From assembly GCF_000009985.1 (NCBI RefSeq), contig NC_007626.1:434001-498000 (forward strand): a stretch of DNA of 64,000 nt, read 5' to 3'. This document shows, piece by piece, positions 6,944-15,827 of this stretch. Below the pieces are notes generated by a model that saw only the letters and a program-made list of their open reading frames with translations, was not told where the DNA came from and made no database searches. Source of the stretch: Paramagnetospirillum magneticum AMB-1 (GTDB taxonomy: Bacteria > Pseudomonadota > Alphaproteobacteria > Rhodospirillales > Magnetospirillaceae). Numbering within the stretch: the first letter of the stretch is position 1; every line of letters begins with the position of its first letter. The translations under genes were made by a program, and so were the position numbers.

Positions 6944-9319
6944 TTACAGAACAACCCACACTTCTCGGCCGCTACGGTTGACCCTCAGCAAAACCTCCGG
7001 CCCTGCCGTCTTCGCGGCCTTGATGGCCGCATCAAGAAGGGCGGGGGTCGTCACAGGCATGTTGTTGACCTCGAGGATGAGGTCATTCGGCATTACTCCG
7101 GCAGCCTCGGCTCGAGACCCAGTTGCCATTTCAGCCACTTGGGCCCCTGTGGTTTTGATTGGGGGCTCATCGGGAGATCCTGACATCATCGGCTGCTCCA
7201 TAAAGCCATCAATCTCCATGCCCATCCAAGTGAACTCTGTCGGAATTTTAGGTGGTTTGGCCGGCTTTGCAGGGGCGGCTGGTTGAACTACGTTATTATT
7301 TCCCGCGCCAGCATTCTGCTTCGGCGCAGGTGGAGCCGCAGCAGTCGGTCCGACAAGCAAAGTCAGGTTGCTGACACTGCCTTCTCGGAGTATGCCAAGT
7401 CGCACCGAACGCCCGTTTGGCATTTCAGAGATGATTGCAATTACTTCACGTGCCGAGTTTACCGGGCGGCCGTCGACCTTGAGCAGCATGTCTCCAGCCT
7501 GCAACCCGGCCGCAGCAGCTGGTGTATTGGGGCTAACACCGGTGATAAACACCCCCCGCCCAGCCGGCACGTTAATCTGCCCCCCCATCAGCTGAGACAT
7601 TGGGGGCATAAATGCGCCAAGCAGATTATGATTTGGGTAGGTTTCCCGAGCAGCCTGACCTCCGCGGGGAACCTTGACATTCATTGCTAGGCTTCCGGGG
7701 GGCTGAGCAAACTGATACCCACCCAATCCAGGCTGTCCAATGGCGACTGAGCCGGATACAGCTCCAATAATTTGATGGCAGTTGACGCAGTTCATGCTTT
7801 GCCGGCCATCAGTGTGAGGATTGGCGGCATTGGCCTGGATTGGCGGCCCAGATTGCTGCTGCGCCACGATGGGCATCGACTGAACAAATGCGATGGGACC
7901 GGCCGAGGCTCCGACGATCTGATGGCAGCTGGCGCAGTTCATGCTTTGCCGGCCATCAGTGTGGGGATTGGCGGCATTGGCCTGGATCGACGGACCAGCT
8001 GGCTGCCCCGCAACTATGGGTATCATCGGCTGAGTAAAAGCGACCCGGCCAGCAGGTGCACCGATGATCTGATGACAGGTATTGCAGGCCATGTTCTGTC
8101 GACCGTCGGTATGAGGCGGAGTGGCGATTGCCCGGATCGGCGGCGGCAAACGGGGATTGGCTACGGGCATCAGCGATCCAGCTGCCGCCACACCTGGATT
8201 TGAGGGGAGTATCTCATGACAATTGGCGCAGTCGAGATTTTGGCGGCCGTCAGTGTGAGGTGACGACATTCTGGCCATAATGGGGGGACCCGCTGAACCA
8301 ACTCCGATGCGGGACGGTCCTTGAAGGGCGACCAAGCCCATTGAAGGGCCTTCGGCTGTCGTGGTTGGTAGCCATCCCACAACTTCCTGAGCAAACTGCC
8401 GGGCTTGATTGCTCGGCACAGCAAAACCAATGCCGGAAAACGCGCCATTCGGAGTATAGATGGCAGTATTGATGCCAATCACAGTGCCATTGGCAATGAC
8501 CAGCGGCCCGCCAGAATTGCCTTGGTTGATTGCTGCGTCAGTTTGCAGCAGCTTTGAGTGGGTTACCCCCTCAATCACCATGGATTTATTCTTGGCCGAG
8601 ATGATCCCGCGGCTGACAGACATATCTAGGCCGAAGGGCGTTCCTATGGCGATCACCTCGTCCGCGACAAGCACAGCATCACTGTTCCCCAGGACCGCCA
8701 CCGACAGCTGGGCCTTCGGGGTGATTTTTAGGAGGGCGAGGTCAAGGGCTTCGTCTAACTTGACGATCTCCGCCGAATATCGAGTTGAACCTGTGTCATC
8801 CGGCACGGTAACAAAAACGGATTGAGCACCACGGACAACATGGAAATTTGTTATGATAAAACCTTCATCCCTGACGATTACACCAGTACCGACGCTGTCA
8901 ACAAAGCTGGCAGAAGGGTTCGCGAATCGCGGCGTCGTCGATTGATGATCCAGCGCAAAATTCCCAAGCGCTGGCTGTCTGCTGGGTGACGATGCTTTAA
9001 CACTAACAATGCCGTTACGTAAAAGAGCGGCAACGTTGGAAAAACCGCCGCCACTGCTAGCTAGGGCTCGTGGCACCCCCCCCGTGTTGGGCTGCAGTCT
9101 GGCAACAGCACCAGGTTGAGTCGGCAGATTGACACTACTCCCATGTCCAAGTTGCTCAAGTATGCTTTCAAGTCGAAGCCCCCCAGAAGGCTGCCGATAG
9201 ATGAAGGCGCCAAACAGGACAATTAGGGCGATCACACCCATCAGCATCAAGTAACGCTTGAGTTCCTTGCTGCGAGTGGCATTAGAGTGTCCCTCATCAT
9301 CTGCGCTACGATTGAACAT
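6944..9319 (-). CDS. mamE: MamE-like serine protease with four magnetochrome motifs
   Basis: This 791-residue membrane-anchored protease has one N-terminal transmembrane segment (about residues 23-41) and a trypsin-like HtrA domain. The apparent triad is H160 (ITNFHVVRG), D193 (EALDLALLKI) and S269 (INQGNSGGP). Four CXXCH heme-binding motifs follow at about 364, 412, 462 and 511, each preceded by HTDGRQ. Two C-terminal PDZ domains complete it (about 585-670 and 690-791). In magnetotactic bacteria MamE promotes crystal maturation and protein sorting through its protease and c-type heme domains. As I recall, the island MamE has two magnetochrome motifs, so four is unusual. ATG 9319 is preferred over a TTG five codons upstream. 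It lies 4 nt after the mamI-like stop. Confidence 0.92.
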   Translation of the reverse strand: MFNRSADDEGHSNATRSKELKRYLMLMGVIALIVLFGAFIYRQPSGGLRLESILEQLGHGSSVNLPTQPGAVARLQPNTGGVPRALASSGGGFSNVAALLRNGIVSVKASSPSRQPALGNFALDHQSTTPRFANPSASFVDSVGTGVIVRDEGFIITNFHVVRGAQSVFVTVPDDTGSTRYSAEIVKLDEALDLALLKITPKAQLSVAVLGNSDAVLVADEVIAIGTPFGLDMSVSRGIISAKNKSMVIEGVTHSKLLQTDAAINQGNSGGPLVIANGTVIGINTAIYTPNGAFSGIGFAVPSNQARQFAQEVVGWLPTTTAEGPSMGLVALQGPSRIGVGSAGPPIMARMSSPHTDGRQNLDCANCHEILPSNPGVAAAGSLMPVANPRLPPPIRAIATPPHTDGRQNMACNTCHQIIGAPAGRVAFTQPMIPIVAGQPAGPSIQANAANPHTDGRQSMNCASCHQIVGASAGPIAFVQSMPIVAQQQSGPPIQANAANPHTDGRQSMNCVNCHQIIGAVSGSVAIGQPGLGGYQFAQPPGSLAMNVKVPRGGQAARETYPNHNLLGAFMPPMSQLMGGQINVPAGRGVFITGVSPNTPAAAAGLQAGDMLLKVDGRPVNSAREVIAIISEMPNGRSVRLGILREGSVSNLTLLVGPTAAAPPAPKQNAGAGNNNVVQPAAPAKPAKPPKIPTEFTWMGMEIDGFMEQPMMSGSPDEPPIKTTGAQVAEMATGSRAEAAGVMPNDLILEVNNMPVTTPALLDAAIKAAKTAGPEVLLRVNRSGREVWVVL
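7780..8280. repeat. Four tandem magnetochrome-coding units, about 147 bp each
   Basis: Within the mamE-like gene a unit of about 49 codons recurs four times. The two units whose conserved cores begin at 7791 and 7938 are almost identical in DNA (TTCATGCTTTGCCGGCCATC in both, with matching flanks). The other two are more diverged. This points to a recent internal duplication that added a magnetochrome domain. Confidence 0.85.
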
Positions 9320-9435
9320 TGTTTCAATCACCAATATCAGAGTCAGATCTGGTCATATTAAGGGAAGAAGGCAACCTCTTAGTCAAAAGACCTGAGGCCA
9401 ATGCAATCAGACCAAAAACGATTAATGCCACCGGC

Positions 9436-10950
9436 GTAGTTCTACTGTGTCATAAAACAAGCCATTGTGGTAGCAATGGAGATTCGGTCTGCTCAATAGG
9501 GGGGTGAGCATGGGTCTCCATGGAAAGGCTGGCGATAGTGAATCGCGATTTGAGGCGTATGTCGAGGGCCTTTGCCGTTCGGTTCGCCATGCCGACCGGG
9601 CGGCGCCGTTGCGGGCGTATTGCCTCGGGTTGATGCTGCCGGGCGACCGCAAGAGCGTCGAGCCGATGGCGGCGCGGGTCGAGCCGGGACGGGTGCAGGC
9701 GGCGCACCAGTCGATGCATCACTTCGTCGCCAAGGCCGAGTGGTCCGACGAGGCGATGCTTGCGGCGGTACGGGCGACGGTGCTGCCGGCGATCACCCGG
9801 CATGGCCGGCTCCGCGCCTGGATTATCGACGACACCGGCCTTCCCAAGAAGGGCGTTCATTCGGTGGGTGTAGCGCGGCAGTATTGCGGCCAACTCGGCA
9901 AGCAAGACAATTGCCAGGTGGCGGTGACGCTATCGATCGCCAATGATCACGCCAGCCTGCCGATCGCCTATCGCCTTTATCTGCCAGAAGACTGGGCCTC
10001 GGACCCGGCGCGGCGCCACAAGGCGGGGGTGCCGGACGAGGTCATGTTCCACACCAAGCCGCAGATCGCGCTGGAGCAGGTCCGCGCCGCCCTGGCCGAG
10101 GGCGTGGCGCCCGGAGTGCTGTTGGCCGATGCCGGATACGGCGTCGATACCGCCTTTCGCACCGGCTTGTCCCGGCTCGGCCTGACTTACGTCGTCGGCA
10201 TTCAGTCCTCCACCAGCTTATGGAAGCCGGGCGAGGCGCCATTGCCGCCCAAGCCGTGGAGCGGCAGGGGACGACCACCCTCACTGGTCCGCCACGACCC
10301 CGAGCATAAGCCGGTTTCGGCCAAGGAGATGGCGACCGCCTTGCCGCCCACGGCGTGGCGCACGGTGACTTGGCGCGAGGGGACCAACACCCTGCTGAGT
10401 TCACGCTTTGCCGCCGTCCGGGTGCGCCCCGCCCACCGCGACACCTTGCGCTCCGAGCCCAGGCCCGAAGAATGGTTCTTGGTCGAGTGGCCCGAGGAAG
10501 ACGCCGAACCGACCAAGTACTGGTTCTCCACCCTGCCCGCCGACATACCGCTGACCAATCTCGTCGAGATCACCAAATTGCGCTGGCGCATCGAGCGCGA
10601 TTTTCAAAATCTCAAGCAGGAACTTGGCCTTGGCCACTATGAGGGCCGAGGGTGGCGAGGATTCCACCACCACGCAGCCCTCTGCGTCGCCGCCTACGGA
10701 TTCCTCATCATCGAGAGGAGTCTGATTCCCCCCTCGGGACTTTGCTCCGCCCCGATCCGCCAAGCGCCTGCCCTACCCGACGGTTACCGACCCCGAGGAT
10801 CCGCCCGTTCGGCCTGAGCGCCACGTGACAACGTCGATCACAACGATACGGCTGAGACTGACACGGGCGCTTACCCGACGATTACCACGGTGCCCCTGCT
10901 GCCAGCGGCCGACACCCCAGATCCTCATGCTTATGACACAGTAGAAGTAG
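9436..10950 (+). mobile_element. IS701-family insertion sequence with GTAG target duplications
   Basis: Perfect 16-bp inverted repeats (TTCTACTGTGTCATAA at 9440-9455 and its complement at 10931-10946) bound a 1507-bp element carrying one transposase. GTAG flanks both ends (9436-9439 and 10947-10950). A 4-bp duplication is typical of IS701. The element sits inside the mamI-like gene in the opposite orientation, between mamI and the mamE operon. Perfect ends and duplication suggest recent arrival and possible activity. Confidence 0.92.
9510..10817 (+). CDS. IS701-family transposase
   Basis: This DDE transposase is about 435 residues long. The catalytic motifs are AWIIDDTGLPKKG, VLLADAGYG and the glutamate region RWRIERDFQNLKQELGLGHY, followed by GRGWRGFHHH. 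Length and motif spacing fit IS701-family enzymes. ATG 9510 is chosen; an in-frame GTG two codons upstream is equally possible. The extreme C-terminus (after FLIIERS) may be slightly altered but the core is intact. Confidence 0.9.
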   Translation: MGLHGKAGDSESRFEAYVEGLCRSVRHADRAAPLRAYCLGLMLPGDRKSVEPMAARVEPGRVQAAHQSMHHFVAKAEWSDEAMLAAVRATVLPAITRHGRLRAWIIDDTGLPKKGVHSVGVARQYCGQLGKQDNCQVAVTLSIANDHASLPIAYRLYLPEDWASDPARRHKAGVPDEVMFHTKPQIALEQVRAALAEGVAPGVLLADAGYGVDTAFRTGLSRLGLTYVVGIQSSTSLWKPGEAPLPPKPWSGRGRPPSLVRHDPEHKPVSAKEMATALPPTAWRTVTWREGTNTLLSSRFAAVRVRPAHRDTLRSEPRPEEWFLVEWPEEDAEPTKYWFSTLPADIPLTNLVEITKLRWRIERDFQNLKQELGLGHYEGRGWRGFHHHAALCVAAYGFLIIERSLIPPSGLCSAPIRQAPALPDGYRPRGSARSA

Positions 10951-11109
10951 CACCTCGGAGAAATTCCGTTACCGACCACCACCAAGCCGTTGCCCCGAAC
11001 AAGCCAACGGTCAGCGCAATTAGGCCCAAAATTACGCTAGGCATAAAACATCTCCCACAGTGCCTTTGATCATAAATTCCAATATCCTTAGCACAAATTT
11101 CTCGGCGAA

Positions 11110-11566
11110 TCAGTGGTTCTTCGGGGCCGCAGGTGACCCAGGTGGACGGACTGAGAGTCTGACCGGCACCAAGGCCGGCGTCATCATGTCGAGCTCACCT
11201 TGAGCCTGTAGGCTCGACCCGGCAATCTGCCGCCTGTTCGTCGTCGATGGTGCCAAGGCGCTGACCAAAGCGATCCGCAATACCTTCGGCCGCCATACCC
11301 CGATCCAGCGTTGCCAGGTCCACAAGGCCCGCAACATCACGGATTGTCTTGCCAAGCCCCTTCATGCCAGTGTCCGCAAGGCTCTGCGGCAGGCGTGGGA
11401 ACTGGATGATGCCGACAAGGCCGAGCGACTGATCCGAAACCTCGCCCGTCGCCTGGAGCATGACGCGCCCGGCGTCTCTGCCAGCATTCTGGAGGGGGGC
11501 GACGAAATCCTTACCGTCAAGCACGTTGGCACAGAGGGTTTTGAGACAGCGTTCCGATCAGTTTAA
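11110..11566 (+). pseudogene. IS256 (Mutator-type) transposase C-terminal fragment
   Basis: The plus strand encodes CRLFVVDGAKALTKAIRNTF, then RCQVHKARNI and KHVGTEGFETAFRSV with a stop at 11566. The VDGAKAL and RCQVHK motifs are diagnostic for IS256-family transposases. The N-terminal half is missing. It separates the mamI-like 5' end from the mamF-like gene. Confidence 0.8.
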
Positions 11567-11737
11567 GCAGCCAACGTCTCCGAGTTTTCAGGCGGGTTGA
11601 TCCAGGCTCCCCGTTGTATGGGGCTGGAAAAGGAATTGCTCGTCACCTCGGCATCGCCGGGTTGACGGTTGCCGTTGGGCTTTATGGGTATTACAAAGGG
11701 CGCTGGCTCGGATCCGTTGATGCAGCGGCCGCTTGAA
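11567..11737 (+). pseudogene. 3' remnant of a small membrane protein upstream of mamF-like
   Basis: An open frame runs out of the IS256 fragment and encodes GAGKGIARHLGIAGLTVAVG, then LYGYYKGRWLGSVDAAAA and a stop at 11737. It ends 11 bp before the mamF-like ATG. One hydrophobic helix followed by a short basic segment recalls the ends of small magnetosome membrane proteins such as MamG or MamD, which neighbour mamF in the mamGFDC operon. The assignment is inference from position and composition only. No start codon belonging to this gene remains. Confidence 0.45.
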
Positions 11738-11748
11738 AAGGGGACATC

Positions 11749-12084
11749 ATGACCACGCAGACTGTCAATCTCACACAGCCACCCGGTGCGGCGTACAAGC
11801 CCCTGGTAATGGCAGCTCTGAGCTATCTGGGCATCCTTTGCTTCGTCCCGCTTATGCGATACAGGGATGACCAGTATGTCCAGTTTCACGCCCGACAAGG
11901 GCTGGTGTTATGGATGTGGGCCGTCCTCTCCCTCTTTATCTTGGAGGTACCGGTTATCGGGAAGTGGGTCTTTGGATTTTCGTCCACACTGATCCTCGTT
12001 CTGTCGGTTGCGGGTTTGGCTTCGGTCGCATTCCGTCGTGCATGGAAGTTGCCTCTGGTCGCGTATATCGCCGACCGAATTTGA
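11749..12084 (+). CDS. mamF: MamF-like magnetosome membrane protein
   Basis: This 111-residue protein has three hydrophobic segments. MAALSYLGILCFVPLMRYRD, HARQGLVLWMW, IGKWVFGFSS and AFRRAWKLPL match the conserved MamF pattern (DUF4870-like fold), and the length is the same as I recall for MamF. MamF is an abundant magnetosome membrane protein that affects crystal size together with MamG, MamD and MamC. An AAGGGGA ribosome site lies 6 nt before the ATG. No mamD or mamC follows in this window. Confidence 0.88.
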   Translation: MTTQTVNLTQPPGAAYKPLVMAALSYLGILCFVPLMRYRDDQYVQFHARQGLVLWMWAVLSLFILEVPVIGKWVFGFSSTLILVLSVAGLASVAFRRAWKLPLVAYIADRI

Positions 12085-12428
12085 CATTCGGGCTGGATAT
12101 CCTGCGCTATCTCAACCCGGTGAGAGTCCCGGCGTCGCAGTTGACGCTTACCCTCCTAATATATTGGCGATCAACTCAATGTGCTCAACGATTACGCACT
12201 GGTTGAAGCAGTGTTCGGGGTGAAAGGCTTTGCCCGATTGCTTCATGCAAGGGTGCAGAGTTCCTGGCGAGTGCCGTGCTCATCGTGAGCGCCAAGCTCG
12301 CTATTTCCAGCATTGCGGATGATTCTGATTGGTCAGCGTCAGTTTCAATTAATCCCCCCCCCCAGCCATTCCTTGTTCATGGATACGGCTAGGGACTAAT
12401 CCATATCCGCTGTAACTCCAGGCCCTAA
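12085..12428. other. Non-coding or decayed stretch between mamF-like and mamQ-like genes
   Basis: No recognisable gene is present. Short open stretches (for example DYALVEAVFGVKGFARLLHA near 12185-12245) look like coding remnants, but I cannot assign them to a family. A run of ten cytosines occurs at about 12354. Confidence 0.4.
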
Positions 12429-13079
12429 ATGAGTATTCAATTCAGATATATTTTTCGAGCAGCGGCCGCCATCTCGGTTCTGATGGTGTTTTCGTTTGGA
12501 CTATTGCGCTACAATGAATTCTTATCAATGCGTGAGGACGCACAGTCAAAGCGGTCTAACTTCGAGGTTCAGATACAGAGGCGTAACAATTTATTCGGAA
12601 ACCTTATTAACCTTACAATTAATCATGCCGCACTTGAGGGGTCTGTATTCGCACACTCCTCAGATAAGCGCACAGAATTGATTGATGGTGGCGTCAATAA
12701 AAATGATATATTGAAGCTTGATCATATTTTTTCTCGTGATGGCTTTAGTGTTGCCTTTGGCAAGCTTATTGCCTACCAGGAAAGGTATCCTGACATTAAG
12801 TCAGTAAAATCATATAAATTTATGATGTCGTCTCTTGTCGAAATGGAAGAAAGAATCGCGAATAATAGGGTTCTGTACAATGAAAGCGCCGCTAAATTCA
12901 ATGCGGAAATCCGAAAGATGCCTTGGAATTATCTCGCTATGATTACTGGCTTCAAGGAGCGGGAGTATTTTCATCAAGGCCAAGAAAGCACGGCGATCAT
13001 CAATGCTCCCATTGTCGCACCAGAGATGTACCAGCAGCTGATGCCTTTGGTTCCTACCCAAGAAATTGATAAGAAGTAA
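12429..13079 (+). CDS. mamQ: MamQ-like LemA-family magnetosome protein
   Basis: This 216-residue LemA-family protein has one N-terminal transmembrane helix (about residues 8-25) followed by a helical domain. LLRYNEF, KRSNFEVQIQRRNNLFGNLI, NLTINHAALEGSVFAHSSDK, SSLVEMEERIA and MPWNYLAMITGF track the MamQ pattern. MamQ is required for magnetosome membrane biogenesis. The protein is shorter than island MamQ at its N-terminus. The gene is visibly AT-rich compared with the core genome, consistent with foreign origin. It is not interrupted and may be functional. Confidence 0.85.
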   Translation: MSIQFRYIFRAAAAISVLMVFSFGLLRYNEFLSMREDAQSKRSNFEVQIQRRNNLFGNLINLTINHAALEGSVFAHSSDKRTELIDGGVNKNDILKLDHIFSRDGFSVAFGKLIAYQERYPDIKSVKSYKFMMSSLVEMEERIANNRVLYNESAAKFNAEIRKMPWNYLAMITGFKEREYFHQGQESTAIINAPIVAPEMYQQLMPLVPTQEIDKK

Positions 13080-13323
13080 GGGTAAGTATCTTCTGCCCGA
13101 CGAATTTCTCTCGGAGCTTGGGTTCGGTGCAGGTCCGCGCCACGCCTCTGTTCCAACGTGCTTGCGACAGATTGATATGTGCCGTTTAGTGACGGGGCAT
13201 GAGAGTGATGATGAAGCCGATAACGGCACTTGCAGTTGATGGGGCGTTGTCTTTCGCTCGCATCACCGCATCAACATACTAAAAGCAATAATTATTATTA
13301 CACAAAGAGAATAAATAGCGAAA

Positions 13324-14025
13324 ATGAGACAATCCATTGATAATCTTCGAGCAAAAATCCATGCTCTGCGAGCAAAAACCATTGCAAACGGGTGTACAGA
13401 GGCAGAAGCTTTAGCTGCGGCCGAGAAGGTTGCGGATCTATTGGATAGAAATGAAATTTCTATTTATGATGTTGATGTCTTTAATTCGCAATGCGGGAAG
13501 CTTGTTATAGAGACCGGGAGAAAAACAAAGACGCCGATCTCGGCCTGCATCGGAGAGATCGCCCTCTATTGTAACTGCAAAGTTTGGGCAGAAAAACGCG
13601 AAGATGGGGTGCGGTATATAATATTCGGCCTTAATGACAGCATTGAAGCCGCCAACTACGTACACGATATAGTTTTAAAATATCTTGGCAAGATGTGGGG
13701 TGATTACAAAGATTCCAATAAACTAGTTGGTAATTTGCGCAGCCAAAAAAGTTCGTATCAATTTGGGATGGCCGTTTCGATTGCACATAAATTGAATAAA
13801 CTTAAATCAATTCGCGATGAAAACAATCGCGGAACAGGTGGCTCTGACCTAGTACTAGCTCGTCACGCTATTGTGGAGGCCGAGTTTGCAAAGCTCCAGA
13901 TAAATCTTCGGCGCGGAAAGGTTTTGGGAAAGAAGGTTTTCTTGGGAGTTTTTGGGGCCGGTCAAGTGGCGGGGCAATCTCTGACCTTGCATGAAGGTGT
14001 CCAGGATAAAGAATACGTTCCTTAG
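13324..14025 (+). CDS. DUF2786-domain protein (islet copy)
   Basis: This 233-residue protein has an N-terminal DUF2786 segment (LRAKIHALRAKTIANGCTEA, continuing EALAAAEKVADLLDRNEIS) and a longer C-terminal domain with ACIGEIALYCNCKVWAEKRE and SSYQFGMAVSIAHKL. Its function is unknown. A clear paralogue in normal GC-rich DNA lies at 33281-33967 and is similar along the full length. The AT-rich codon use here marks it as horizontally acquired rather than a local duplicate. Confidence 0.8.
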   Translation: MRQSIDNLRAKIHALRAKTIANGCTEAEALAAAEKVADLLDRNEISIYDVDVFNSQCGKLVIETGRKTKTPISACIGEIALYCNCKVWAEKREDGVRYIIFGLNDSIEAANYVHDIVLKYLGKMWGDYKDSNKLVGNLRSQKSSYQFGMAVSIAHKLNKLKSIRDENNRGTGGSDLVLARHAIVEAEFAKLQINLRRGKVLGKKVFLGVFGAGQVAGQSLTLHEGVQDKEYVP

Positions 14026-14227
14026 GATATCAACCAGTCTGATTGTATTTCCATTTGGCAGACAGATGGAGGTACCATGCACCGTCCTAAATAGCTACTT
14101 AAGGCCATCGAAAATCGTAGCGAGCCGACCCTCATGATATGGAGTATCGTAACATGGGGTTGACAGTCACCACGGTACCCGGCAGCTGATATCAAGTCCA
14201 GTTGACTCTTTTTCCAGTGCATGGCCC

Positions 14228-14884
14228 ATGAAAATTATTACCTTTGCATCACAAAAGGGCGGTGTGTCCAAGACTACCACAGCGTTCTGCGTTGCAGCAG
14301 ATCTCGCGCGACGCGGTGGGCGTGTCGCTGCCATAGATTCTGACTCTCAAGGGTCATTGGCACTGTGGGCAAAAGGACGCCCGGTAGATCGCCCACAAAT
14401 TCCTGTTGCCGCTGTCAGCCCACAAAACCTCAAGGCTGCCATTGATGTGGCTCGCAAAGATCGATACGATTGGCTTGTGATTGATACACCGCCTACGGGG
14501 GCACCCCTAGAGGTCGAGACCGCCTACAAGCATTCAGATCTCATAGTGATTCCTGTAACGCCATCCGCAATCGACATTGCAGCAAGTGGCGTGACGGTTA
14601 AACTCGCCCGTCAGCTGCGGCGACCGTTTATCATTCTGATATCATTGGCAGACCCCAAGCTGTCTGGAATGTTTGAGCGCTCTTGGGTCGCGGAAGCGAG
14701 AAGGGAGCTAAATCAGTTCGGCACATTGTATCCTGGCTGCATCGTCAAACGCAGAGCGTATCAGCGGGCCTTTATGAATGGGCTCGGCGTTTCTGAAATG
14801 GGCGATGATGCAGCCGCACAACGTGAGATTTCCCAACTGACAGACTGGATTATTAGGCAGGTAAATAGCGAGGCAGTCGCCTAA
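14228..14884 (+). CDS. parA: ParA/MinD-family ATPase
   Basis: This 218-residue P-loop ATPase has a deviant Walker A (SQKGGVSKTTTAFCVAADLA) near the N-terminus, a second motif AAIDSDSQGSLALWA and Walker B-like DWLVIDTPPTGAP. It has the length of a stand-alone plasmid or genomic-island ParA. No ParB-like gene follows; the downstream DNA is IS debris. ParA orphans often stabilise mobile islands, and MamY/MamK-linked positioning is another possibility, but neither is shown by the sequence. Confidence 0.88.
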   Translation: MKIITFASQKGGVSKTTTAFCVAADLARRGGRVAAIDSDSQGSLALWAKGRPVDRPQIPVAAVSPQNLKAAIDVARKDRYDWLVIDTPPTGAPLEVETAYKHSDLIVIPVTPSAIDIAASGVTVKLARQLRRPFIILISLADPKLSGMFERSWVAEARRELNQFGTLYPGCIVKRRAYQRAFMNGLGVSEMGDDAAAQREISQLTDWIIRQVNSEAVA

Positions 14885-14966
14885 TTGTCCCTACCTCGAA
14901 ATCGAGTGCACTGACGCAAACACAGGATTCACAAGCGACCTGCGCTGTGCGTGCGAATCTGTGGTC

Positions 14967-15056
14967 ATGGCACAGACCGTCAGCATCATCGTCTCCCCCG
15001 AGGAACAAGTGCGTTTGGCCGAGGTCATTGGGGATCGCAACACTCCGCAAAAGCAG
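14967..15056 (+). pseudogene. IS630-family transposase N-terminal fragment
   Basis: ATG 14967 begins MAQTVSIIVSPEEQVRLAEV and continues IGDRNTPQKQ, a typical start for an IS630 transposase. Homology then ends and the frame is lost. It could derive from the same IS630 type whose 3' half is at 4955-5400. Confidence 0.65.
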
Positions 15057-15183
15057 TATTCCCCCGGTGACGGCCGCTTTTTCAGGCTGACCGTGCTCTG
15101 AGATTCTGCCTGTCTGATTGGCGTTGGTGGACGGATGTGTCCACAAATTCGGTTATGCACAGACAGAAGTTCTGTAGTTCGGC

Positions 15184-15561
15184 GCCGCAACCGGTCGTGG
15201 CCAGAGGCGCTGAAAGGGGAGATCGTTGCGGCGACGTTGGAACCTGGGGTGGGGCTTCGGTCGCGGTAGTGGGTTTCCCTCCGCCGAGGGCCGCCTGTTC
15301 GGCCGAGCTGGTTTGAGGCATGCTGATGACGTGATCACTCGCAGCGACCAGGGCCGCGACTGCCGCGACGCCATCCTCGGCCTCGCCAAGACCTGCCGCA
15401 AGCTCGGCATCTCGTTCTGGGATTTCCTGGGGGACCGGCACCGCCTCGGCGCCGCTGTCGGAAACGCCGTGCTGGGACTCCCCTCGCTGATCGCGGCCGG
15501 CGCGCTACGCCGCCTGATCGCCCGGACTTTTGCCCCAGTTACCATCAGCATTAGCAACTGA
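15184..15561 (+). pseudogene. Remnants of an IS66-type element
   Basis: Two pieces are visible. At 15184-15269 RRNRSWPEALKGEIVAATLE resembles the start of an IS66 OrfA. At about 15330-15561 DVITRSDQGRDCRDAILGLA and KTCRKLGISFWDFLGDR resemble the C-terminus of an IS66-type transposase. Everything between them is deleted. The remaining DNA to 15827 contains no gene I recognise. Confidence 0.6.
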
Positions 15562-15827
15562 TTGATATTAAAGCAGAGAAGGTTCATCTGTAGCCTCCTC
15601 CTCCCCGCCATCTTCCCCTGATGTGGGTCTTCCTGCAAAACAAAGCCAGGCCTTGACCTGTTCCTGACCTTGTTGCCGTTCAGGGATGGAGCCCCTTTTG
15701 GGCCGGGGCTTTCCGCAGGCTTCTGGTGAGCCACAGGCCGGGATGCGGGGGTATCTTTCGATGCCCGGCGTCTGTCAATCTTCCCAAATTGATTTTGTGA
15801 TTGCCGGGAATGAGGTAGTCTCGGCGC

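Larger units (their letters stand above)
9324..11044 (-). pseudogene. mamI: mamI-like magnetosome gene split by an IS701-family element
   Basis: The 5' part (11044-10947) encodes MPSVILGLIALTVGLFGATA and then WWWSVTEFLRGA. The 3' part (9439-9324) encodes PVALIVFGLIALASGLLTKR and a short tail ending DSDIGD. Removing the insertion and one GTAG duplication yields a continuous 69-codon gene with two hydrophobic helices. This matches the size and N-terminal pattern of MamI, a small protein needed for magnetosome membrane formation. A GGGAG ribosome site precedes the ATG. The gene would sit immediately upstream of mamE, as in the mamAB operon. As it stands it encodes only the first helix before running into the element. 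Confidence 0.87.

Noticed and set aside
13080..13323. Possible mamR or mamB remnant after mamQ-like
   Set aside because: Translations of all frames gave no recognisable magnetosome protein segment.
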